From the NCBI RefSeq assembly GCF_032121415.1, contig NZ_CP135079.1, positions 6,076,001 to 6,140,000 of the forward strand: a DNA stretch of 64,000 nt, read 5' to 3'. Position 1 is the first letter of the stretch; each line of letters starts with the position of its first letter. The notes beneath the pieces were generated by a model that saw only the letters and a list, made by a program, of their open reading frames with translations, was not told the origin of the DNA and did no database searches. The position numbers and the translations under genes were made by a program. Shown here one piece after another: positions 1 to 9,389 of this stretch. The DNA comes from Streptomyces parvus (GTDB taxonomy: Bacteria > Actinomycetota > Actinomycetes > Streptomycetales > Streptomycetaceae).

Positions 1-123
1 GCGCTGCCCGCCCTGTTCGCGCGCTTCCCCGGACTCCGCCTCGCCGTCCCGGACGAGGAGATCACCAGACTTCCCGTGATGACGCAGAACGACATGGCCG
101 CCTTCCCGGTCCTCCTGGGCTGA
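1..123 (+). CDS. C-terminal end of a probable cytochrome P450 (partial, enters from left edge)
   Basis: The window opens inside a reading frame that ends with TGA at 121-123 and gives 40 residues. The pattern, a LFARFPGLRLAVP segment, an acidic patch, then a short end containing FPVLLG, resembles the last beta-strands of actinobacterial class I P450s, where a FPGLRLAVP segment follows the heme-binding helix. The heme cysteine and K-helix lie outside the window, so the family is inferred from the tail alone. It is separated by 293 bases from the next gene. Confidence 0.5.
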   Translation, partial: ALPALFARFPGLRLAVPDEEITRLPVMTQNDMAAFPVLLG

Positions 124-257
124 CGGTGCGACCGACGAGGCGGGGAGGGGCCGGAGGTGCGGGAGCACGCGGCCACCGGCCGACGGCCCCGGGATCACTT
201 GCCCGACCGGCACCGGGCCGCTCGGGAGGGGGCCCGGGAAGCACCCCCGCCGGAGCC

Positions 258-288
258 TTCACGCGTGAGGCGTATCACTCTGCGTGAA
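258..288. promoter_or_regulatory. Inverted repeat upstream of the betaine operon
   Basis: TTCACGC at 258-264 is mirrored by GCGTGAA at 282-288 with a 17-base spacer, and CACGCGTG at 260-267 is itself palindromic. It lies about 130 bases before the aldehyde dehydrogenase start in an otherwise empty intergenic region. This could be an operator for the betaine operon, but no regulator gene lies beside it and no clear -35/-10 pair was found. Confidence 0.35.
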
Positions 289-416
289 ATTCTCGGCATA
301 CATCCTGCCGGACTGGGGAGGGGTCCAGGCCGCTGGTGCGCCGGATGTCGGCCCGCCATGCGATGCCCTGGCCGAAACCGGAGGGGGCATTTCAGGCACG
401 GAAGGCTAAACACGAC

Positions 417-1919
417 ATGCTGGAGCTCAGCACCATCCACATCGACGGCACCTGGCGGGCCGCCGTATCGGGCGAGACCCGCCCGGTCCTCGACCCCGCC
501 GACGCCACGGTCCTGGCCGTCGTCGCGGAGGGCGGCGTGGCGGACACCGACGCGGCGATCGCGGCGGCCCGGCGCGCCTTCGACGACGGCCCCTGGCCGC
601 ACCGGCCCGTCGCCGAGCGGGCCGGGCTGCTGCGCCGGGTCGCCGAGCTGCTCCAGCGGGACCGCGAGGAGATCGCGATCACCGAGAGCCGCGACACCGG
701 CAAGACCCTCGAAGAGGGCCGCGTCGACGTCGACGACGTCACAGGCGCCTTCCGCTACTTCGCCGACCTCGTGATGAACGAGAGCGGCGGCCGGGTCGTC
801 GACGCGGGCGACCCCGACGTCCACAGCATCGTCGTGCACGAGCCCGTCGGCGTCTGCGCCCTCATCGCGCCCTGGAACTACCCCCTCCTCCAGGCCAGCT
901 GGAAGATCGCCCCGGCCCTCGCCGCGGGCAACACCTTCGTGCTCAAGCCCAGCGAGGTCACCCCGCTCTCCACCGTCCACCTGATCAAGCTGCTCGCCGA
1001 GGCCGGACTCCCCGACGGGACCGCCAACCTCGTCACCGGCGCGGGCGACCCCGTGGGCGCCCGGCTCTCCGAGCACCCGGACGTCGACCTGGTCTCCTTC
1101 ACCGGCGGCCTCGCCAGCGGTACGAAGGTGGCCCAGGCCGCCGCGCCGACCGTGAAGAAGGTGGCCCTGGAGCTCGGCGGCAAGAACCCCAACGTGGTCT
1201 TCGCCGACGCCTGCGCCACCGAGGAGGGCTTCGACACGGCCGTCGACCAGGCGCTGAACGCCGCGTTCTTCCACAGCGGCCAGGTCTGCTCCGCCGGGGC
1301 CCGCCTGATCGTCCAGGACTCGGTCAGCGAGCGCTTCGTCACCGAGCTGGCCCGCCGCGCCGACGCGATCCGCCTCGGCCGGGGCACCCTCGACGGCGTC
1401 GAGTGCGGCCCCCTCGTCTCCGCCCAGCAGCTCGCCAAGGTCGAGGCGTACGTCGCCTCCGCCCGCGAGGAGGGCGCCGTCGTCCGGGCCGGCGGCGAAC
1501 GCCCGAAGCCCGGCGACGTACTCCCCGAGGGCGGCTACTTCTACCGCCCGACCGTCCTCGACGGCTGCCACCGCGAGATGAAGGTGGTCCGCGAGGAGAC
1601 CTTCGGCCCGATTCTCACCGTCGAGACCTTCCGTACCGAGGAAGAGGCCATCAGGCTGGCCAACGACACCGACTACGGGCTCGCGGGCGCCGTCTGGACG
1701 ACCGACGCCGGGCGCGCCCGCCGGGTCGCCGGACGGCTGCGCCACGGCACCGTCTGGATCAACGACTACCACCCCTACCTCCCGCAGGCCGAGTGGGGCG
1801 GCTTCGGGAAGTCCGGCACGGGACGCGAACTCGGCCCGACCGGGCTCGCCGAGTACCGCGAGTCCAAGCACATCTACCAGAACCTCAACCCGCGCCCCCA
1901 GCGCTGGTTCGCCGGCTGA
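417..1919 (+). CDS. betB: Betaine-aldehyde dehydrogenase (NAD+-dependent aldehyde dehydrogenase family)
   Basis: A 500-residue enzyme of the usual length for the aldehyde dehydrogenase superfamily. It should oxidise betaine aldehyde to glycine betaine in the cytoplasm. Visible motifs are the PWNYPLL segment, the ELGGKNPN motif with catalytic Glu about residue 252, and the nucleophile in GQVCSAGAR at Cys about 291. I chose the ATG at 417 because GGAAGG (400-405) sits upstream and the alignable sequence begins there; an in-frame ATG at 336 would add a non-conserved 27-residue leader. Context decides the substrate: a choline dehydrogenase and a betaine-type ABC importer follow on the same strand. 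A general aldehyde dehydrogenase is the alternative if context misleads. Confidence 0.88.
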   Translation: MLELSTIHIDGTWRAAVSGETRPVLDPADATVLAVVAEGGVADTDAAIAAARRAFDDGPWPHRPVAERAGLLRRVAELLQRDREEIAITESRDTGKTLEEGRVDVDDVTGAFRYFADLVMNESGGRVVDAGDPDVHSIVVHEPVGVCALIAPWNYPLLQASWKIAPALAAGNTFVLKPSEVTPLSTVHLIKLLAEAGLPDGTANLVTGAGDPVGARLSEHPDVDLVSFTGGLASGTKVAQAAAPTVKKVALELGGKNPNVVFADACATEEGFDTAVDQALNAAFFHSGQVCSAGARLIVQDSVSERFVTELARRADAIRLGRGTLDGVECGPLVSAQQLAKVEAYVASAREEGAVVRAGGERPKPGDVLPEGGYFYRPTVLDGCHREMKVVREETFGPILTVETFRTEEEAIRLANDTDYGLAGAVWTTDAGRARRVAGRLRHGTVWINDYHPYLPQAEWGGFGKSGTGRELGPTGLAEYRESKHIYQNLNPRPQRWFAG

Positions 1920-1955
1920 CGCCTGCTGGGCCTGTCGTCACCTGCCCACCTGCCG

Positions 1956-1986
1956 GTCGACGCCCGGCCGCCCTTCGGGCGACGAC
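1956..1986 (+). terminator. Hairpin between betB and betA
   Basis: GTCGACGCCCG (1956-1966) pairs with CGGGCGACGAC (1976-1986), one mismatch in 11, around a nine-base loop. No U-rich tail follows. It may be a weak attenuator or an mRNA-stabilising stem in the 175-base betB-betA gap. Confidence 0.35.
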
Positions 1987-2094
1987 GGCATGCGACGGCA
2001 AGGCCCCGGAGCCCCGGTCGAAGCAACCCCGGGGCCCCGCCCGGATGTTCGCAGCACCACGCACACGCACGAACCTTGCAGAAGGAGCAGACCG

Positions 2095-3714
2095 ATGCCT
2101 CCCACCCCCCGCAGCACCGCAGTCCCCGACCCCGAAGGCCCCGTGGCCGACTACGTGATCGTCGGCGGCGGCACCGCCGGATCGGTCATCGCCTCCCGGC
2201 TCACCGAGGACCCGGACGTGACCGTCACGGTCATCGAGGGCGGCCCCACCGACATCGACCGCGACGACGTGCTGACCCTGCGCCGCTGGCTCGGCCTCCT
2301 CGGCGGCGACCTCGACTACGACTACCCCACCACCGAACAGCCGCGCGGCAACAGCCACATCCGGCACAGCCGCGCCCGGGTGCTCGGCGGCTGCTCCTCG
2401 CACAACACGCTGATCAGCTTCAAGCCGCTGCCCGGCGACTGGGACGAGTGGGCCGAGGCGGGCGCCGAGGGCTGGGACGCGGCCGCGATGGACCCGTACT
2501 TCGCCAAGCTGCGCAACAACATCGTCCCGGTCGACGAGAAGGACCGCAACGCCATCGCCCGCGACTTCGTCGACGCCGCCCAGGAGGCGGCGGGGGTCCC
2601 GCGCGTGGACAGCTTCAACAGCAAGCCGTTCCACGAGGGCGTCGGCTTCTTCGACCTCGCCTACCACCCCGAGAACAACAAGCGCTCCTCCGCGTCGGTG
2701 GCCTACCTCCACCCGCACATCGAGGCCGGAGACCGTCCCAACCTCCGGATCCTGCTGGAGACCTGGGCCTACCGCCTGGAGTTCGACGGCACCCGCGCCA
2801 CCGGCGTCCACGTCCGCACGAAGGACGGCGAGGAGATCCTGCTGCGCGCCGCCCGCGAGGTCATCGTCTGCGCGGGAGCGGTGGACACGCCCCGGCTGCT
2901 CCTGCACTCCGGGATCGGCCCCCGCGAGGACCTGTCCGCCCTCGGCATCGACGTGCGCCACGACCTCCCCGGCGTCGGCGAGAACCTGCTCGACCACCCC
3001 GAGTCCGTCATCGTCTGGGAGACCGACGGGCCCATCCCGGAGAACTCCGCGATGGACTCCGACGCGGGACTCTTCGTCCGCCGCGACCCCGGATCCCGGG
3101 GCCCGGACCTGATGTTCCACTTCTACCAGATCCCCTTCACCGACAACCCGGAGCGGCTCGGCTACGAGAAGCTGGAGCACGGCGTGTCGATGACCCCGAA
3201 CATCCCCAAGCCGCGCAGCCGGGGCCGCCTCTACCTCACGAGCGCCGACCCCGAGGTCAAGCCCGCCCTGGACTTCCGCTACTTCACCGACGAGGACGAC
3301 TACGACGGCCGCACCCTGGTCGACGGCATCAAGCTCGCCCGGGAGATCGCCCGCACCGAGCCGCTGGCCCACTGGCTCAAGCGCGAGGTCTGCCCCGGCC
3401 CCGAGGTCACCTCGGACGAGGCCATCAGCGAGTACGCCCGCAAGGTCGCCCACACCGTCTACCACCCGGCCGGCACCTGCCGGATGGGTGCCGCCGACGA
3501 CCACGAGGCCGTCGTGGACCCGCAGTTGCGCATCCGTGGCCTGGAGGGCATCCGGATCGCCGACGCGTCCGTCTTCCCGACCATGCCCGCCGTCAACCCG
3601 ATGATCGGCGTCCTCATGGTCGGTGAGAAGTGCGCCGAACTCCTCGCGGACCAGGCGCGCGGGACCGCGCCGGCCGCCGGAACCAGCACCAGCACCGGAG
3701 GCGATGCCCGATGA
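2095..3714 (+). CDS. betA: Choline dehydrogenase (GMC oxidoreductase family)
   Basis: A 539-residue FAD enzyme predicted to oxidise choline to betaine aldehyde. The N-terminal dinucleotide fold shows VGGGTAGSV near residues 23-31. The C-terminal active-site segment HPAGTCRMG begins with the conserved His about 457, and a second catalytic position is Asn about 501 in VNPMIG. The ATG at 2095 is preceded by GAAGGAG (2081-2087); upstream in-frame starts give unrelated sequence. The 3' end overlaps the ATPase gene by ATGA, implying one transcript for synthesis and import of the osmoprotectant. The GMC family is certain; choline specificity rests on the BetB and betaine-transporter neighbours. Confidence 0.88.
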   Translation: MPPTPRSTAVPDPEGPVADYVIVGGGTAGSVIASRLTEDPDVTVTVIEGGPTDIDRDDVLTLRRWLGLLGGDLDYDYPTTEQPRGNSHIRHSRARVLGGCSSHNTLISFKPLPGDWDEWAEAGAEGWDAAAMDPYFAKLRNNIVPVDEKDRNAIARDFVDAAQEAAGVPRVDSFNSKPFHEGVGFFDLAYHPENNKRSSASVAYLHPHIEAGDRPNLRILLETWAYRLEFDGTRATGVHVRTKDGEEILLRAAREVIVCAGAVDTPRLLLHSGIGPREDLSALGIDVRHDLPGVGENLLDHPESVIVWETDGPIPENSAMDSDAGLFVRRDPGSRGPDLMFHFYQIPFTDNPERLGYEKLEHGVSMTPNIPKPRSRGRLYLTSADPEVKPALDFRYFTDEDDYDGRTLVDGIKLAREIARTEPLAHWLKREVCPGPEVTSDEAISEYARKVAHTVYHPAGTCRMGAADDHEAVVDPQLRIRGLEGIRIADASVFPTMPAVNPMIGVLMVGEKCAELLADQARGTAPAAGTSTSTGGDAR

Positions 3715-4889
3715 CCGGAACCGAGACCCGCAAGGCCGCCGGGCCCGCCGGGAACACAGGGGCCACCGGAAACGACGAGAACCCGGTGTTCTCCGTACGC
3801 CACCTCTGGAAGGTCTTCGGCCCCAAGGCCGACCGCGTCCCCGGCAGCGAGCACGCCGCGCTCCCGCCCGCCGAACTGCGCGAGGCCACCGGTTGCACCG
3901 CCGCAGTCCGCGACGTCTCCTTCGACGTCCGCAAGGGCGAGGTGTTCGTCGTCATGGGCCTGTCGGGCTCCGGCAAGTCGACCCTCGTACGCTGTCTGAC
4001 CCGGCTGATCGAGCCCACCAGCGGCACCCTCTCCATCGACGGCGAGGACGTCCTCGCGATGGACCGCTCCCGGCTGCGCGAACTGCGCCGCCACCGCGCC
4101 GCGATGGTCTTCCAGCACTTCGGACTCCTGCCGCACCGCACGGTGCTGGACAACGTCGCCTACGGCCTGGAGATCCAGGGGCTGAGCAAGGCCGAACGCC
4201 GCGCCAAGGCAGCGGAGCTGGTGGCGAAGGTCGGTCTCGGCGGTCTTGAGGACCGCCGCCCCTCGCAGCTCTCCGGCGGCCAGCAGCAGCGCGTCGGGCT
4301 CGCCCGCGCGCTCGCCGTCGACCCGTCCGTCCTCCTCTTCGACGAGCCGTTCAGCGCGCTGGACCCGCTGATCCGCCGCGAGATGCAGGACGAGGTGGTC
4401 CGGCTGCACCGCGAGGAGGGCCGCACCATGGTCTTCATCACCCACGACCTCAGCGAGGCCCTGCGCCTGGGCACCCGGATCGCGCTCATGCGCGACGGCG
4501 GCATCGTCCAGCTCGGCACCCCCGAGGAGATCGTGGGCTCGCCCGCCGACGACTACGTCCGCGAGTTCGTCCGCGACGTCCCGCGCGAGCAGGTACTCAC
4601 CGTCGCCACCGCCATGCGGCCCGCGCTCGCCGGGGAGAGCGAGCGCGGTCCGGCCGTACGCCCCGAAGCCACCGTCTCCGAGGCCATCGAAGCGGTCTCC
4701 CGCTCCGGCGACCCCGTCGCCCGGGTGATGGACGGCGGCCGGCTCGTCGGCGTCGTCGACCACGGCTGCCTGCTCGACGTCGTCGCCGGAACGTCCGGAC
4801 CGGGCGCGGCGGCCACGCCCGCGCCGTTCCCCTACGGGACCCCCGGAGCCCCCGACGCACCGGACGGCTCCCGCGAGGTGACCCTCTGA
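3711..4889 (+). CDS. proV: Glycine betaine/proline-type ABC transporter ATP-binding protein
   Basis: A 392-residue ATPase of the ProV/OpuAA type. Walker A GLSGSGKST lies at residues 83-91, the signature LSGGQQQRV near 187, Walker B LLFDEPFSALD follows, and the switch His is in FITHDL. As in ProV/OpuA there is an N-terminal extension before Walker A and a C-terminal CBS-like segment (about 300-380), which in this family senses ionic strength. Start ATG 3711 overlaps the betA stop and has GGAGG nine bases upstream; the end overlaps the permease start as TGATG. It should energise import of betaine or choline through the next two gene products. Confidence 0.9.
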   Translation: MTGTETRKAAGPAGNTGATGNDENPVFSVRHLWKVFGPKADRVPGSEHAALPPAELREATGCTAAVRDVSFDVRKGEVFVVMGLSGSGKSTLVRCLTRLIEPTSGTLSIDGEDVLAMDRSRLRELRRHRAAMVFQHFGLLPHRTVLDNVAYGLEIQGLSKAERRAKAAELVAKVGLGGLEDRRPSQLSGGQQQRVGLARALAVDPSVLLFDEPFSALDPLIRREMQDEVVRLHREEGRTMVFITHDLSEALRLGTRIALMRDGGIVQLGTPEEIVGSPADDYVREFVRDVPREQVLTVATAMRPALAGESERGPAVRPEATVSEAIEAVSRSGDPVARVMDGGRLVGVVDHGCLLDVVAGTSGPGAAATPAPFPYGTPGAPDAPDGSREVTL

Positions 4890-6874
4890 TGGCCACCGCA
4901 CAGGCCACCCCCGCCCGCCCCGCCACAGCGGGCGGGCGCCGGGGGCCGCTTGCCGCTCTCCGCGACCGTCCCGCCGCCGCGAAGCTCCTGTTGCTCGCGC
5001 TCGTCGCCGCCGTCGTCGTGCCCGTCGTGCACGGTCGCTGGGGCGGCGGGATCTGGCCCGAGGCGCTGACCGCCGACCTCTCCGCCCCGCTCGGCGAGGT
5101 CACGGACTGGATCGTCTCCAACCGCGACAGCCACCCGTTGTTCCTCTACTTCTTCGGCCACATCAGCAACGCCGTCGTCCTCTCCGTACGCGGCGTCTAC
5201 CTGGTGCTCCTGGCCCTCGGCTGGGCCGGCGTCACCGTGTTCGCCGCCGCCGTCGCCTGGCGCGTCGCCGGGGTCCGCCTCGCCCTGACCGCAGGCGTGT
5301 CGTTCCTGCTCTGCGGGCTGCTCGGCATGTGGGTGCCGACCATGCAGACGCTCGCGCTGATGGTCGTCGCCGTCCTCGCCTCCGTCGTGCTGGGGCTGCT
5401 TTTGGGCCTCGCCGCCGGTCTCTCGGACCGCGTGTTCCGCATCCTGCGCCCGGTGCTCGACACCATGCAGGTGCTGCCCGCCTTCGCCTATCTGCTCCCG
5501 GTGGTGCTGGTGTTCGGCATCGGTGTGCCCGGTGCCGTCCTCGCCACCGTCGTGTACGCGGCCCCGCCGATGGCCCGGCTCACCGCGCTCGGCCTGCGCG
5601 GCGCGGACGGCGGCGTCATGGAGGCCGTCACCTCGCTCGGCGCCACCGGACGCCAGCGGTTGCTGAGCGCCCGGCTCCCGCTGGCCCGCAAGGAACTCCT
5701 CCTCGGCCTCAACCAGACCATCATGATGGCGCTCTCCATGGCCGTCATCGCCTCCGTGATCGGCGCGGGCGGCCTCGGCGACCGCGTCTACCAGGCGCTG
5801 TCCTCCGTGGACGTCGGCGCCGCCCTCGCCGCGGGCATCCCGATCGTGCTGCTGGCCGTCGTCCTGGACCGTACGACGGAGGCGGCAGGCCGCCGTATCG
5901 GCGCCGAGCCCACCGGCCCGGCCCTGCTGCGCGGCTGGCGCGGCTGGTCCCTGGCCGCCGCGGCCACCGCGGCCGTCGCGGGCGCCGGGCGGGCGGCCGA
6001 CGGCCAGGTGTGGCCCGACGACCTGACCGTGGCCATCGCCGGACCGGTCAACACCGCCAAGGACTGGATGGTCGACCACCTCTACACCGGGGTGCCCGTC
6101 GTCGGCGGCACCGCCGACCTCGCCTCCCACTTCACCAGCGGCGTCCTCAACCCGCTGCGTAGCGGCCTCACCGCTCTGCCCTGGTGGTCGGTGCTGCTGA
6201 TCGTCGCCGCCCTCGCCTGGACCATCGGCACCTGGCGCACCGCCGCCACCGCCGTCCTCGCCATGGCCGCGATCGGCGTCCTCGGCGTCTGGGAGCCCTC
6301 GATGGACACCCTCAGCCAGGTGCTCGCCGCCGTCGCCGTCACCCTGGTCATCGGCTTCGGCGTCGCCGTCGGCGCGGCCCGCAGCGAACGCCTGGAGCGA
6401 CTGCTGCGCCCCATCCTGGACGTCTTCCAGACCATGCCGCAGTTCGTCTACCTGATCCCCGTCGTCGCCCTCTTCGGCGTCGGCCGCGCCCCCGCCGCCG
6501 CTGCGGCGGTCGTCTACGCGCTGCCCGCCGTCATCCGCATCACCACCCAGGGGCTGCGGGGCGTCGACCCGGCGGCGATGGAATGCGCGCGTTCGCTGGG
6601 CGCGACCCCGGGCCAGCAACTGCGCCAGGTCCAGATCCCGCTGGCCAGGCCCTCCCTGCTGCTCGCCGTCAACCAGGCGGTCGTGCTGGTCCTCGCCGTC
6701 GTCATCATCGGCGGACTCGTCGGATCCGGCGCCCTCGGTTACGAGGTCGTCCTCGGCCTCGCCCAGGGCGATCTGGCCACCGGTCTCGTCGCCGGAGCGG
6801 CCATCGTCTGCCTCGGCCTCATGCTCGACCGGGTCACCCAGCCCACCACCCGCCGCCAGCGACAGGAGAGCTGA
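4889..6874 (+). CDS. Glycine betaine ABC transporter permease, two ProW-like domains fused in tandem
   Basis: At 661 residues this is about twice a normal ProW/OpuAB permease. Two complete binding-protein-dependent permease units are visible, roughly residues 130-340 and 450-655. Each repeats the same landmarks: an LRP(V/I)LD...(M)P stretch, a GLRG element, a SLGAT-type coupling loop (the EAA region contacting the ATPase) and a GxGGLG/GSGALGY element. Even the leading segments match, with a tryptophan-proline before a short polar stretch and a WIV/WMV turn. The single polypeptide would replace the usual permease homodimer. It sits between ATPase and binding-protein genes with only overlaps or one base between them. 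Confidence 0.88.
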   Translation: MATAQATPARPATAGGRRGPLAALRDRPAAAKLLLLALVAAVVVPVVHGRWGGGIWPEALTADLSAPLGEVTDWIVSNRDSHPLFLYFFGHISNAVVLSVRGVYLVLLALGWAGVTVFAAAVAWRVAGVRLALTAGVSFLLCGLLGMWVPTMQTLALMVVAVLASVVLGLLLGLAAGLSDRVFRILRPVLDTMQVLPAFAYLLPVVLVFGIGVPGAVLATVVYAAPPMARLTALGLRGADGGVMEAVTSLGATGRQRLLSARLPLARKELLLGLNQTIMMALSMAVIASVIGAGGLGDRVYQALSSVDVGAALAAGIPIVLLAVVLDRTTEAAGRRIGAEPTGPALLRGWRGWSLAAAATAAVAGAGRAADGQVWPDDLTVAIAGPVNTAKDWMVDHLYTGVPVVGGTADLASHFTSGVLNPLRSGLTALPWWSVLLIVAALAWTIGTWRTAATAVLAMAAIGVLGVWEPSMDTLSQVLAAVAVTLVIGFGVAVGAARSERLERLLRPILDVFQTMPQFVYLIPVVALFGVGRAPAAAAAVVYALPAVIRITTQGLRGVDPAAMECARSLGATPGQQLRQVQIPLARPSLLLAVNQAVVLVLAVVIIGGLVGSGALGYEVVLGLAQGDLATGLVAGAAIVCLGLMLDRVTQPTTRRQRQES

Positions 6875-6875
6875 G

Positions 6876-7850
6876 ATGAACCGCTCCCGTACGCGCCTGA
6901 TCACGGCGCTGTCGTCGGCCGCCGCCCTGCTCGCCACGGCGGGCTGCGGCGCCGCCGACATGACCAAGCAGGCCTCCCCGTTCGCCGCCCCCGCCGGGGT
7001 CAGGACGGTGACGCTCTCCGTCCAGTCCTGGGTCGGCGCCCAGGCGAACGTCGCCGTAGCCGAGCAGCTCCTCAAGGAGGAGCTCGGCTACCGCGTCGAC
7101 CTCGTCCAGACCGACGAGGTCCCCGCCTGGGACGCCCTCAGCCAGGGCCGCGTCGACGCGATCCTGGAGGACTGGGGCCACCCGGACCAGGAGAAGCTGT
7201 ACATCGACGAGAAGAAGACCATCGTCCGGGGCGGCGACCTCGGCGTCACCGGCCACATCGGCTGGTACGTCCCGAAGTACTGGGCCGACAAGAACCCCGA
7301 CGTCACCGACTGGAAGAACCTCGACAAGTACGCGGACGAGCTGAAGACCGCCGAGAGCGGCGGCAAGGGCCAGCTGATGGACGGCTCGCCGTCCTACGTC
7401 ACCAACGACGTGGCCCTGGTGAAGAACCTGGACCTGGACTACAAGGTGGTCTTCGCCGGGTCCGAGGCGGCCCAGATCACCCAGATCCAGCAGTTCGCCA
7501 AGGAGAAGAAGCCCTTCCTCAGTTACTGGTACCAGCCGCAGTGGCTGTTCAACGAGGTGCCGATGGTCGAGGTGGAGCTCCCCGAGTACACGGACGAGTG
7601 CGCCGCCAAGGACCCGGCGGACATCGACTGCGCGTACCCGACGACACCGCTGCAGAAGTTCCTCAACGCCGACTTCGCCGAGCGCGGCGGGGACGCGTCC
7701 GCGTTCCTGAAGAAGTTCCACTGGTCGGAGAAGGACCAGAACGAGGTGTCCGAGATGATCGCCTCGCAGAAGCTCACCCCCCAGGAGGCGGCGAAGCGCT
7801 GGATCGAGCGCCACCCGGACGTCTGGAAGACGTGGCTGCCCGAGGGCTGA
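6876..7850 (+). CDS. Glycine betaine-binding lipoprotein of the ABC importer (ProX/OpuAC type)
   Basis: A 324-residue secreted lipoprotein. The N-terminus has positive residues, a hydrophobic stretch and a lipobox ending TAGC with lipid-modifiable Cys24. The mature part looks like the OpuAC/ProX family: a VQSWVGAQANVAVAEQLL opening, a WDALSQGRVDAILEDWG segment and several conserved Trp/Tyr (GWYVPKYW, SYWYQPQW) of the kind that form the aromatic cage for quaternary amines. It starts one base after the permease stop and is the last gene of the betaine operon; a hairpin follows at 7864-7895. Confidence 0.9.
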   Translation: MNRSRTRLITALSSAAALLATAGCGAADMTKQASPFAAPAGVRTVTLSVQSWVGAQANVAVAEQLLKEELGYRVDLVQTDEVPAWDALSQGRVDAILEDWGHPDQEKLYIDEKKTIVRGGDLGVTGHIGWYVPKYWADKNPDVTDWKNLDKYADELKTAESGGKGQLMDGSPSYVTNDVALVKNLDLDYKVVFAGSEAAQITQIQQFAKEKKPFLSYWYQPQWLFNEVPMVEVELPEYTDECAAKDPADIDCAYPTTPLQKFLNADFAERGGDASAFLKKFHWSEKDQNEVSEMIASQKLTPQEAAKRWIERHPDVWKTWLPEG

Positions 7851-7863
7851 CGCTCTCCGGCGC

Positions 7864-7895
7864 CCGGCTCCTCTCCCGAGGGGCCGGGGAGCCGG
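7864..7895. terminator. Hairpin between convergent betaine operon and P450
   Basis: CCGGCTCC (7864-7871) pairs perfectly with GGAGCCGG (7888-7895), with a G/C-rich loop that can pair further. It fills the short gap between two convergent genes and could stop transcription from either side. Confidence 0.5.
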
Positions 7896-7899
7896 CCCG

Positions 7900-9267
7900 C
7901 TACCGCGCCCGGACCGTCGCCGTGACGTCCCGGTCCGGCTGGAGCGTCAGGCCCGTCACCGGGGTGATCTCACCCGGGTCGACGTCGAGCGTGAACCGGC
8001 GGGCCAGCACGGCCAGCAGGAGGACGGCCTCCACCATCGCGAAGCGCGTTCCGATGCAGACCCGGGGCCCGCCGCCGAACGGGAACCACGCGTACTCCGG
8101 TATCTCGTCGCCGCCCGTGGGGTCCCAGCGCTCGGGCCGGAACTCCTCCGGCTCCGGGAACCACCGCGCGTCGCGCTGCGTGGCCCACTGGCTGGTCCAC
8201 ACCCGGGTGCCCTCCTCGATCGGCAGGCCCCCGACCGTCGCTCCTGCCTTCGCGATACCGGTGAGCAGCCAGACCGCCGGGTACAGCCGAAGGGTCTCCT
8301 TCACCACGGCCTGGGTGTACGTCAGCCGCGTGTAGTCCTCGAAGCCGGGCTCCCGGTCGCCGAGCACGTGGTCCAGCTCCTCGGCGAGCGCGTCGCGCAC
8401 CCGGGGGTTGCGGCCGAGCAGATACCACACCCACACCAGCGTCGTACTCGTCGTCTCATGACCGCCGATGTACAGCGTGACCGTCTCGTCGCGGATCTCG
8501 TCGTCCGTGAGGTGCCTCCCGCTCTCGTCGACGGCGGCGAGCAGCCGGCTGAGCAGGTCGGGGCGTTCCTCCTCGCTGTCCCGGTGCCGGGCGACGACCC
8601 GGCCCACCTCGGCGTCGATGACGGCGGCGGCCTTCTTGATCCGCCCCCGGCCCGGCGTCGGCACCCAGTCGGGGAGCAGCGCGCCGATCCCGGCGAACTC
8701 CTTGCCGATCTCCATCTGGGCGACGTCCATCGCCCGGCCCATCGCCTCGGAGTCCGCGGGGGTGTCCACCCCGAAGATCGTCCGCACGGCGATCTTCTGC
8801 GTCAGCGCGGCCATCTCCTGCTTGACGTCGATCCGTTGGCCGTCCGACCAGCGGTCCGCCAGCTCCACCGCCGAGTCGGCCATCGTGGCCGCGTACGACG
8901 TGACCTGCTTGGGCCGCACCGAGGGCTGCACCAGCGAGCGTTTGCGCCGCCAGTCCCGGCCCCGCGCCACGAGCATCCCGTTCCCCAGCACCGTACGGAA
9001 CGCGATACCGAGCTTCGGCTGGTCGAAAGTGTGCTCCGTCCCGGTCAGCAACTCGCCTATGCAATCGGGGTCGGAGAGGAAGACGCACCGGTGGCGGCCG
9101 AACCGCCAGCGCACCATGTCCCCGTGCCCGCGCAGGAGTTCGAAGAAGGCCAGCGGATTCTTCCCGAACTGCGGCAGGTTCCCCACCAGCGGCAGCCCCT
9201 TGGGCCCCGGCGTGAACGCGTGGCCGCGAGGCTGGGTGCCGGGCACCGGACCGGTCTGCGTGGACAT
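7900..9267 (-). CDS. Cytochrome P450
   Basis: A 455-residue P450 with all hallmark motifs: an I-helix GGHETTSTT, K-helix E-T-L-R (Glu about 324, Arg about 327), and the heme-binding FGGGPRVCIG with Cys about 404. The proline-rich N-terminus (GPKGLPLVGNLP) and overall length resemble the longer, eukaryote-like (E-class) bacterial P450s, including terpene oxygenases such as PtlI, rather than 400-residue class I enzymes; the substrate is not predictable. I chose ATG 9267, which has GGAG upstream; a longer in-frame start at 9309 adds 14 arginine-rich residues. No ferredoxin or terpene synthase gene is adjacent. Confidence 0.9.
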   Translation of the reverse strand: MSTQTGPVPGTQPRGHAFTPGPKGLPLVGNLPQFGKNPLAFFELLRGHGDMVRWRFGRHRCVFLSDPDCIGELLTGTEHTFDQPKLGIAFRTVLGNGMLVARGRDWRRKRSLVQPSVRPKQVTSYAATMADSAVELADRWSDGQRIDVKQEMAALTQKIAVRTIFGVDTPADSEAMGRAMDVAQMEIGKEFAGIGALLPDWVPTPGRGRIKKAAAVIDAEVGRVVARHRDSEEERPDLLSRLLAAVDESGRHLTDDEIRDETVTLYIGGHETTSTTLVWVWYLLGRNPRVRDALAEELDHVLGDREPGFEDYTRLTYTQAVVKETLRLYPAVWLLTGIAKAGATVGGLPIEEGTRVWTSQWATQRDARWFPEPEEFRPERWDPTGGDEIPEYAWFPFGGGPRVCIGTRFAMVEAVLLLAVLARRFTLDVDPGEITPVTGLTLQPDRDVTATVRAR

Positions 9268-9389
9268 CGAGGAACTCCGCTCCCTGGGGCGCGCCATGCC
9301 GACGCGCAACCGTTCGAACCCATCGAACAGGATGGGGGCGGCGCTTCACCAGGACGTCGGCGGCGCATGGCCAGAATCCGCCAGATGCC

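Noticed and set aside
195..1871. Long open frame on the minus strand opposite the aldehyde dehydrogenase (558 codons)
   Set aside because: Gly/Asp/Val/Leu-rich composition with no motif. In G+C-rich DNA the opposite strand of a real gene is often open because third positions are G/C; the plus strand has all catalytic motifs.
4832..7075. 747-codon minus-strand open frame opposite the fused permease
   Set aside because: Asp/Gly/His/Gln-rich antisense shadow; the plus strand encodes a clear double permease.
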